14,804 nucleotides of DNA from the NCBI GenBank assembly GCA_028565635.1, contig JAOXYB010030477.1:1-14804 (forward strand). The letters run 5' to 3'. The notes under the pieces were generated by a model that was not told the origin of the DNA, did not search any database, and saw only the letters and a list, made by a program, of their open reading frames with translations. This document shows positions 8,501 through 14,804 of the stretch, one piece after another. Position numbers and translations under genes: made by a program. How positions within the stretch are numbered: the stretch's first letter is position 1; the number at the start of each line of letters is the position of its first letter. The DNA is from Phoronis ovalis. Its lineage: Eukaryota > Phoronida > Phoronidae.

Positions 8501-11500
8501 GATGTAAGATACTCTGCTTTTGCCAGTTATAACTATTTGAATAAATGACATGTAGTCAGTGTTATCTCACCTTTTCTGGTTCTTCACCATCTTCACTATG
8601 AATGGACGATGATCTTTGACTTCGTAATGATACGCTTTTGCGTAATGGAGACTTGTGAGGTGACTTGTGGGGAGAATCGGGGCTAGTATCAAAAACATCA
8701 GCTTCTGGGAAATATAGAGATAGTATTAGAAACAACATTTGCAAACTATTTGATAAAAGCATTGTCATCAAGAAAACGCAATTTATTTCGTCTAAAATGA
8801 GAAGCCTTAGAATGAATAACAAAACTTCCTCTAACTTACCAACCAAATGGACTGTTTGTCCTTACCACAAGAGGAATCTTTTTTATCTTAAATTTTAACA
8901 TTTTTTGAGAAACTTCAATGCATCAATTTGTATAACTTGTATAAATTGAACACCAGTGAAACTCTTTATACGTCCAGTTTTCTTCAATTAATTATAAGTA
9001 TTTTTGAGAAAATGTGTTACCCCTCTTCCCCTATGTTATGCGAAAAATTTAATATCTAACCACTGTTTTATAGCAACAGATAGTTGTAATTACCTGCTTC
9101 TTCTGCTAAGGCTGCATCCTCTTCTTCATCAGCTAGCTTCTGCAATGTTACCAATTCATGATAGATACCCTCTACAGCCATCAACTCATCATGGCAACCC
9201 TGTTCAACAATTTCCCCTGCTTTAAATACATAGATGATATCAGCATTTCTGATAGTAGAGAGACGGTGAGCAACAATGATCGTTGTTCTACCCTCACTTG
9301 CCTAAAAAATAAGAAGATACCGAATGATTAAAATACATGTAAGAAAAACCTTGTACAGTTGCACATGGCAGACCAAACATTCCTAGCAAAACACCTTTCT
9401 AATAAGCTATACTGTTAATATTAATTATGAAATCATAACCTGCGCATTTCAGGTAACATGAAAATGTTAATGTGGATTACAAGTAATAGTGAGATGAAAC
9501 TCCATCTTTATCACTATCCATCAAACTCCATCTTTATCACTATCAATCAAGTCTACAGCTGTTGCTTATCAGTGTATTTGCAGTTCTGTATTCTGAAACA
9601 CTTTGTGATTAAAAGCTGGTGATATCCAGTTTAAAGAAGTAAATTCACAAATAATTTACGGTTGTGTTTTTCCTTCTACTCTGTCTCTTGAATCCATATA
9701 TTTGTATATCCATGCACTAGCCGAGGCATAAAAGGATTTCTAGGGCTGTGCATGAAACATCTGTCTTTCGTGGATTGTGAAGAACAGTGATCTTACTCTG
9801 ACATTTCCACAAACAATTTTTATCATGCATATTTCAAAAACCTGTCATTACCTTATCTAGAGCTGCTTGCACTGCAGCTTCACTTGTGCTATCTAAAGCG
9901 GAGGTTGCTTCGTCCAGTAACAAGATCTTAGGATTGCGAACAAGTGCTCTAGCTATAGCAACTCTCTGCTTCTGACCACCTGACAGTTGAGCACCTCTTT
10001 CACCAACAAGGGTCTCATAACCCTGGACAAGATAAACAAAAAATGTTTAAAAAAACACTCACTGTTTCTGATATATGACAATATTACATATTTTACTTTG
10101 CCCTGCAGAATACAAGCAGGAAAATTACTTCATAACACAGTCAATAAAACAAGGATTTGAATGTAAAATCTTATGAGCCCAATTCAATTAGGAAGTGAAA
10201 CTACAATCCTGCAATATCAAAATATAAGTCCTATAACATTACACTGCTACCTTTAATATTACAACGCAACAACTCTACAATAGTATTACTATGTTGTAAC
10301 AATGATACAATGTAACAATATTACAATGCTACAGTATTTCAATTTATACCACATACATCTGGCAAAGTCCTTATGAAGTCGTGTGCATTAGCTGCTTTGG
10401 CTGCTTCTTCTATTTCCGCTTGAGTAACTTCAAGACGTCCATATGAGATGTTTTCTGCAATGCTGCATCCAAATAAAATGGGCTCTTGGGATACAACACC
10501 AATTTGTTCACGCAACCATTTCAAGTTTAAACATTGAATATCATTGCCATCAAGCAAAACCTACAATAGCAGAAATATGAAAGAGCATGTGTAGTTAAAT
10601 TGCTGACATCCTCCGTTGAATAATCTGTACTTGCCAACACTGGTGATGATGTTGGAGTCACATAAGTTTAGAGTTATACTCTGATTTAACTTCTTTCTTT
10701 ACTTTTTAGTAGATGTTAGTGAGTATTCATGGAAACATGTCAATAAGCTGGAATAGACTATTGGCATGCACTTGTGCAGCTGCTGGTCATGAACCCAAAT
10801 GCAGCATGTCACACTTTGTGAATGAACAGTGATGCAGTTCTCCGCACACACACACACACACACATTTCATTCATGCAGCATTATCATATCCAATGACAAA
10901 TGACAAAAATGACTGAAGTAGATATGCAAAATAACAAAGGACAAATAGAACAAGCGCCATTCAATTAAAATTATGTAAGTATGTTTTACACAAAGGTAAT
11001 AATTTACCTGTCCTTCAAGAGGATCGTAGAATCTCTGAATGAGGCTAACACTCGTAGATTTTCCACAGCCACTAGATCCAACAAAAGCTACGGTTTGTCC
11101 TGCTTTCATAGTCAAGTTCAAATTTTTCAAAATCTGCAAGTAACCAGTACAAATAGTTATACGTAATACGTGTGATAATATATAGCACTCGTTGAAAATT
11201 TCAAATTACATCAAATTATATAGGTTACAGTCATAATTTGTGAAGAGATTTCCTATCACTATAATATACCTGCACATCTGGTCTGCTTGGATATCTAAAA
11301 CTGACATCAGTAAAATCAATGTTTCCCTTCACAAAATCCAAGGTGTCACCAACTTCTTTACTTGCATCAATCTCTGGCTCCTGATAGGAAAAAAGAAATC
11401 ATAAAATGTTAATTATTTACAGTCCAGTAAAATATTTTCCTTTACTATTTCATCGGTGGCACACTTTAAAACCTGGTGTTCTCAAAAAAACCTGCATTAA

Positions 11501-13970
11501 AGGTATTTTGAGATTTTAGCACTGGATTTTAAAGTCAACATATGTACAGATAAATATAAAAAGATAAGATAAATATAAAAAGATAAATCTTGTATTATTT
11601 TTATTACGCGTCAAGTTTATTGGGTTTCTTGTAAAGAAAACTATGTTTATTTCTTCAACAACAGAGATTTTTTACTTTTGACAGTTAGTAACATAGAAGT
11701 GGAAAGAATAATTTTGTTCTGTTGATGCATTTGCCAAAGAACTAAAATGATGAAGAATATGTAACAAGTTACTGGTGAAACTTTTGCTGATATTTACCCT
11801 GTCGATAACTGCCAATATAGCTCCTGCTCCTCCCTTTGCAGTAGCAACAGCAGCAAAGTTAGTACCAACATTTCCAAGAGTTACTGCTCCCAAGATGACA
11901 CACAGAAACACCTGAAAAATAGAGACAAGTTTTAAAAACATATATTAGGTATCCATTCAAAAACAAAAAAAAAATGTGATATCTTTAGTGTACCTAATAT
12001 TCATACATAATTTCCTTTTTATTTGCTATCACATATTTTGCATGCTATACATTTATTTTCTACTTACTGTAAACACTTCACCAGGTGAAAGTAGTTCCCA
12101 GAGAACCAGTCTAGAACCATACCAATAGGAAATGGCATATGTTGCATGAATAATCAACATATTCAAACCAAAACTAGCTCCTGTTACTAGGGTCTTCTTT
12201 ATACCTAATGACAAACTTTCATTTAACTTTTTGGAATATCTGTAAAGACACACAACCAGTAAATTAGTCAAATATAACAATAGCAAATGAATATTATTAT
12301 GCTGGAATTACATTCCTCTTTTTTAGATTTGAGAAGATTTTAAAAATACTTACCATTTGGGGGGCAGGGGGGTAAAGTACAAACAAAACGTGGAAAATAT
12401 GTAACAGGTCAAAAACTACAACGAGACAGTGAAAAAGTCAAATCTTTCATGGTACTTTGAGATTTTATTAAAGGAAATTCATTCTATATTGCAGAAGCTT
12501 TGATTTGTTATACCATGCTATACCCGAAGGTTAACTAATTTCTTTATCTACAAAATAGAATGTTTACCTAGTAACCTCTTTGTGTTGACCTCTGAAAGAA
12601 ACAACTGTTCTAATACATGACAAGACTTCCTCTGCTACACTGCCTGCCATAGCATATTTTTCTTGTTCTTTCGTAGTGTATGTCGTAAGAATCTAAAATA
12701 ATTCATGATTAATCTGAGAAAACAATGTTTTATAATCATATTAAAATGACAGCTCTTCTGAAAATATAGTGATCTCTTATCTCTGTGAAAAACTAGTACT
12801 GATAAGACACAAAGCACAAATTAATATTATCAACAAAGAGCATAAGGAATGACATATCACAACTTAGCAGAAGACTCTCATCTTACCTTGGACATCATTC
12901 CACCACATATTGCTAACAATGGTGTCATGGCTAACATGATCAAAGTCAGTCTCCAACTAATGACAAAGCCAATGACAAAACCTCCAATAAAAGTGGCTAG
13001 AGATTGTAGACACATGCTGAACTTATCACCAATACCGTCTTTAATCTTTTCAAAATCACTGTAATTAGAAATATGATTAGGCTGGTTATTACTCAAATAT
13101 TAAAAAAATGAGTGCCTTCCATGGCATGACCCAAACTGAAGTTTACTCTACAGTCATGGTTGCATGTTGCATGCCCATAGTGTAAAGTCAAAACTAAAAA
13201 AGTTATACCTTTGTAATATGTCATTCCAAAGGATATTCACTGTTAATATCAAATTCTACTAATTAAGTGCACCATGCACAAATGGAAGTTAACATAATAT
13301 ATGTTTTTAAATATTTCACAAATTAAGGAAAAAGAAGCTTAGAACAACTTGTTTAAACAGATCAAATGCAATGTAACATAACAAGGGAGTCCTAAAACTT
13401 ACTCAGCCAATCTTGTAGTTAACTCTCCACTTTGCTTAGTATCAAACCAGCCAGCATCCTGACGCAGTATGGACTTAAAGAAATTAATCCTCATTTTGTG
13501 TATTACACGTTCAGCAGCTGTTCCCCAAAAGCTCACCTAAAACACAAATACAGGCGATATATCCAGTGGTTAACTCAAGCATGGAGTTAACAAATTAACA
13601 TCCTTTATATTGTAAACCATGTGTTGCTTAGAGCATACGAGTCAAGTTGACACAATATTTTATGAGCTACTGGGTATTTTTGGACAGGAGACTTGATAAC
13701 TACGTTAGTGAAAAACACAAAATCTGTCATTTAATCTGTCATAACCAAACAGTTTAAGACAATTTCTCTTTATGTTTCTTAAGAAAATGTTTCATGTATC
13801 ATGTGAATATGTGCATTATTTTCACAATATACTTACTTGAAAATAGCATGCAACAAAAATACCACAAGCAATGTAGACATAGTAGAGTGTGAATTTGTTC
13901 ATATCCTTCTGGAACTTATCCAGATAAGCCTGTGTTGAATCATATGTACCATTATTCATAGTAAGTGATG
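5451..13970 (-). CDS. ABCB1/P-glycoprotein-like full ABC transporter, partial gene (18 exons)
   Basis: Eighteen exons on the minus strand join in frame through GT-AG introns and give about 887 residues of an ABCB-type (P-glycoprotein/MDR) exporter, which pumps amphipathic substrates out across the plasma membrane using ATP. The order matches the family: first extracellular loop with an N-G-T sequon, TM2-6, NBD1, charged Ser/Pro linker, TM7-11. NBD1 has every expected element: A-loop Tyr, Walker [11 protein letters not shown]-loop VVSQEP, signature LSGGQKQR, Walker B LLLDE with catalytic Glu, D-loop SALD and H-loop VAHRLS. The N terminus and TM1 lie above 13970, probably outside the window. 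TM12 and NBD2 should lie below 5451 but are not present. Introns are 136-550 bp and hold only simple repeats plus one possible cryptic exon. There are no stops or frameshifts, so the gene looks functional as far as it is seen. Family assignment is very secure; the exact orthologue (ABCB1, B4, B11 or a lineage-specific copy) is not resolved. Confidence 0.95.
5978..6149 (-). CDS. ABCB exon q: fourth intracellular loop
   Basis: The 172-nt exon has acceptor ACTTGTAG and donor GTACTG. It completes Gly, then reads [18 protein letters not shown], followed by the hallmark [20 protein letters not shown] and [12 protein letters not shown]. This is the TM10-ICL4-TM11 segment that docks on NBD1. Confidence 0.94.
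6580..6712 (-). CDS. ABCB exon p: TM9 and TM10
   Basis: The 133-nt exon has acceptor GTTTTCCAG and donor GTATGA. It encodes [38 protein letters not shown] and PLCALS: TM9 and TM10 around the conserved GWKL turn. It ends with one base of a Gly codon. Confidence 0.93.
7082..7243 (-). CDS. ABCB exon o: third intracellular loop
   Basis: The 162-nt, phase-0 exon has acceptor TTATTTCAG and donor GTAATA. It encodes the TM8-ICL3-TM9 segment: [18 protein letters not shown], then [17 protein letters not shown], then [12 protein letters not shown]. The [12 protein letters not shown] block matches the family WFDxxxNTTGAL site. Confidence 0.94.
7616..7717 (-). CDS. ABCB exon n: fourth extracellular loop and TM8
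   Basis: The 102-nt, phase-0 exon has acceptor CTTTTTTCAG and donor GTAACT. It encodes [16 protein letters not shown], a polar loop, then a hydrophobic helix ([18 protein letters not shown]) corresponding to TM8. Confidence 0.9.
8094..8240 (-). CDS. ABCB exon m: start of TMD2 and TM7
   Basis: The 147-nt, phase-0 exon has acceptor CACTTTTCAG and donor GTGAGT. It encodes [19 protein letters not shown], a short amphipathic lead-in, then TM7 ([20 protein letters not shown]) and FFSELVR. Confidence 0.93.
8571..8704 (-). CDS. ABCB exon l: regulatory linker
   Basis: The 134-nt exon has acceptor ATTTCCCAG and donor GTGAGA. It encodes a low-complexity linker with four Ser-Pro sites, including a tandem SPHK unit, then basic-serine runs (RKSVS and RSQRSSS) and an acidic end, EDGEEPEK. 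In P-glycoproteins this linker is phosphorylated by basophilic kinases. Splice phase fits exactly on both sides. Confidence 0.88.
9094..9301 (-). CDS. ABCB exon k: NBD1 H-loop and start of linker
   Basis: The 208-nt exon has acceptor TTTTTTAG and donor GTAATT. It encodes [19 protein letters not shown], with the switch His of the H-loop, then [15 protein letters not shown]. It finishes in an acidic stretch, [13 protein letters not shown], that opens the linker between the two halves. Confidence 0.95.
9497..9548. repeat. Two-copy 26-bp tandem repeat
   Basis: AAACTCCATCTTTATCAC-type unit of 26 bp at 9497-9522 and 9523-9548 with one mismatch, in the intron between ABCB exons j and k. Confidence 0.9.
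9852..10022 (-). CDS. ABCB exon j: NBD1 signature, Walker B and D-loop
   Basis: The 171-nt, phase-0 exon has acceptor TTGTCCAG and donor GTAATG. It encodes [12 protein letters not shown], the ABC signature LSGGQKQR (exon residues 13-20), then Walker B with catalytic Glu (ILLLDE) and the D-loop SALD. All catalytic residues are intact, so NBD1 should bind and hydrolyse ATP. Confidence 0.97.
10240..10340. repeat. Degenerate TACAAT-type repeat stretch
   Basis: Irregular recurrence of TTACAAT/TGTAACAAT/CTACA words in the intron just downstream of ABCB exon i. The period is not constant, so it is a decayed simple repeat. Confidence 0.5.
10357..10560 (-). CDS. ABCB exon i: NBD1 Q-loop and start of helical subdomain
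   Basis: The 204-nt, phase-0 exon has acceptor TATTGTAG and donor GTATGT. It opens VLLDGNDIQ and carries the Q-loop [11 protein letters not shown], which couples the NBD to the intracellular loops. It continues IAENISYGR and ends HDFIRTLPD. The donor at Asp is fixed by the next exon starting [10 protein letters not shown]. Confidence 0.95.
10845..10864. repeat. (CA)10 microsatellite
   Basis: Twenty bases of uninterrupted CA dinucleotide in the intron between ABCB exons h and i. Confidence 0.98.
11008..11133 (-). CDS. ABCB exon h: NBD1 Walker A
   Basis: The 126-nt, phase-0 exon has acceptor TTACTTGCAG and donor GTAAAT. It encodes [18 protein letters not shown], then the P-loop GSSGCGKST at exon residues 19-27, and ends RFYDPLEGQ. 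The invariant Lys and Ser that bind ATP phosphates and Mg are present. Confidence 0.96.
11270..11380 (-). CDS. ABCB exon g: start of NBD1 with A-loop
   Basis: The 111-nt, phase-0 exon has acceptor TCCTATCAG and donor GTATAT. It encodes [17 protein letters not shown] and then [19 protein letters not shown]. The Tyr of FRYPSR is the A-loop aromatic that stacks on the adenine of ATP in ABCB proteins. Confidence 0.93.
11548..11585. repeat. Perfect two-copy 19-bp tandem repeat
   Basis: AGATAAATATAAAAAGATA occurs twice head to tail with no mismatch, in the intron between ABCB exons f and g. Confidence 0.95.
11798..11911 (-). CDS. ABCB exon f: TM6
   Basis: The 114-nt, phase-0 exon has acceptor TTTTTCAG and donor GTAAAT. 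It encodes [16 protein letters not shown] and ends [12 protein letters not shown]. This is TM6 and the start of the connector to NBD1. The AGG|GTAAAT donor is fixed by the frame of the next exon. Confidence 0.92.
12068..12239 (-). CDS. ABCB exon e: TM5 and third extracellular loop
   Basis: The 172-nt exon has acceptor TCTTTACAG and donor GTAAGT. It begins by completing Arg, then [17 protein letters not shown]5 follows, with the conserved [13 protein letters not shown] block, and the exon ends SPGEVFT just before TM6. Confidence 0.93.
12354..12415 (-). other. Possible cryptic or poison exon in ABCB intron
   Basis: On the minus strand a strong pyrimidine tract and TAG (CTGTCTCGTTGTAG) precede 62 nt that end in a C-rich stretch and a consensus donor, G|GTAAGTAT. 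The length is not a multiple of three. Joined to exon d it gives Ser, Phe, then TGA, so inclusion would stop translation. It matches no ABCB protein segment. Confidence 0.25.
12568..12692 (-). CDS. ABCB exon d: second intracellular loop
   Basis: The 125-nt exon has acceptor TATTTTAG and donor GTAAAC. It encodes [17 protein letters not shown] followed by the family hallmark [18 protein letters not shown], which is the TM4-ICL2-TM5 segment, and ends with two bases of an Arg codon. Confidence 0.93.
12887..13058 (-). CDS. ABCB exon c: TM3 and TM4
   Basis: The 172-nt exon has acceptor AATTACAG and donor GTAAGA. It completes the Asp codon from the previous exon, then reads [14 protein letters not shown], the conserved end of ICL1. 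Two hydrophobic helices follow (around [14 protein letters not shown] and [14 protein letters not shown]), which are TM3 and TM4. Confidence 0.93.
13403..13536 (-). CDS. ABCB exon b: end of TM2 and first intracellular loop
   Basis: The 134-nt exon has acceptor TTTTAG and donor GTAAGT. It begins [16 protein letters not shown], continues through the LRQDAGWFD block and ends GELTTRLA plus two bases of an Asp codon. This is the TM2-ICL1 segment whose coupling helix contacts an NBD in ABCB exporters. The match to the family is residue-for-residue in spacing. Confidence 0.93.
13837..13970 (-). CDS. ABCB exon a: first extracellular loop and start of TM2
   Basis: The acceptor is TTTGTTTCAG and the donor GTAAGT; the exon starts in phase (two bases complete a codon) and ends on a full Gln codon. 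It encodes 44 complete residues. The early part has a NNGT stretch giving an N-linked glycosylation sequon (N-G-T), where P-glycoproteins are glycosylated in the first extracellular loop. The end ([16 protein letters not shown]) is the start of TM2. The exon is 134 nt. Confidence 0.9.
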
Positions 13971-14804
13971 CTGAAACAAAAGTTTTAAATGCAAAAAATT
14001 GTAGATTATAGTAGAAGTCTCCCAAATTTCAAATTTAGAATATACATTATTAACGAAATCAAATACATTCTCCGACTTACTACATGCTGGTCTTAGCCAC
14101 TCGCACCACCAGATGGCAGTAATGTAATCTCATGCTAGAAATTTCCAATCTATGAACAACAAGACACTTGTCATGTCTAATGCCCATCCAATGTGCTGGA
14201 TTATATTTTTTTAACACATTGAATTTTTAAATTAGAACAGAATAGAATACATCATAATTTGGTTTATGACTGTTTTGGTGGGGTACTCTTATTCAAAGTG
14301 ACTGTATGTGCTGTCCTATGCGTTACCACTGGGGAGTACTGACCATATTTTTAGATGAGGATATGCAGCCCAAACTCAAAATATACACCCATTTTCAATG
14401 CTTTCAGTCTCAAAAATTAACCCATTTTTACGGTTTTCTGTCATAAAAAGGATCAATTTTAAAGTTTTTTCTGTGTGGCTATAAACGTAATGACACGGCC
14501 TCTCAGGAACAAATAAGGGCATCAGATGCAAGTAATCCGAGTTTATATTATACATAACCTTTACTTTGACCTGTACTTACTCTGTACTGAATATGGAGTT
14601 AATCGGATATAAACTGACGCAGCTATTGGGTACACAGAAAGTGTTACACACGTTAACAAGGACAGGACAATTTTGATAATCATCCTATCACGCTACTTAA
14701 ATTGACTATTTGGGTGAAAGGAATTGTATATTATGAATATGAAGAATATATGTTTTAGAAGTACAGTTCCATTGATCAAAATAATAAATTAAAGAAATAT
14801 ATAG
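13971..14804 (-). other. Upstream ABCB intron, no exon seen
   Basis: At least 834 bp upstream of exon a without the expected TM1 exon, which is therefore probably beyond the window. No gene is seen on either strand. Confidence 0.6.
14106..14119 (+). promoter_or_regulatory. Perfect match to CTCF core motif
   Basis: CCACCAGATGGCAG fits the bilaterian CTCF consensus CCASYAGRKGGCRS at all 14 positions. By counting, that consensus has eight fixed and six two-fold positions, so a chance hit in 14.8 kb is unlikely. It was, however, noticed after the fact, and binding depends on the organism having CTCF. Confidence 0.35.

Noticed and set aside
8665-9225. Plus-strand open frames across the linker and NBD1 exons
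   Set aside because: Antisense shadows of exons k and l; no start or splice support.
5451-13970. Transporter considered as a pseudogene
   Set aside because: Eighteen exons keep frame, splice sites and every NBD1 catalytic motif, so decay is not supported; only the missing 3' half is in doubt.

Overview
The window looks like AT-rich nuclear DNA from an invertebrate animal. Coding sequence is split into short exons bounded by GT-AG introns of about 136-550 bp, there are no bacterial-style operons or ribosome binding sites, and the two proteins (a full-transporter-type ABCB/P-glycoprotein and a CARD-domain protein) are animal families. A lophotrochozoan or another marine invertebrate would fit, but the species cannot be fixed from the sequence.

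Layout. Bases 1-246 carry GC-richer inverted and direct repeats (an AAGCGCTTTA-type motif) that look like the end of a mobile element. Bases 247-1552 are AT-rich with no gene I can support. A plus-strand gene runs from about 1553 or 1712 to 4496 in three exons, including a 27-nt microexon, with poly(A) signals near 4976, 5044 and 5227. It encodes an N-terminal CARD, a middle segment with a CCxFFCC cluster followed by lysines, and a C-terminal domain that I read as TRADD-N-like. From 5451 to 13970 the minus strand carries 18 consecutive exons of an ABCB1-like multidrug transporter. They run from the glycosylated first extracellular loop through TM2-6, a fully canonical NBD1, a serine-proline-rich linker and TM7-11. 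Bases 13971-14804 hold no recognisable exon, but contain one perfect match to the CTCF core motif.

The main puzzle is the 3' side of the transporter gene. Exon 18 ends in a good splice donor, and the preceding 17 introns are all 550 bp or shorter. TM12 and NBD2 should follow on the minus strand below 5451, but they are absent from the remaining 5450 bp, which hold the CARD gene on the opposite strand. Either the CARD gene is nested antisense in one very large intron, or the locus has been rearranged or misassembled, or the transporter is truncated.

The two genes have no known functional link. The transporter should act in membrane efflux of amphipathic compounds. The CARD/TRADD-N-like protein should act as a cytosolic or membrane-tethered adaptor in death or innate-immune signalling, and is the best candidate here for an undescribed system.
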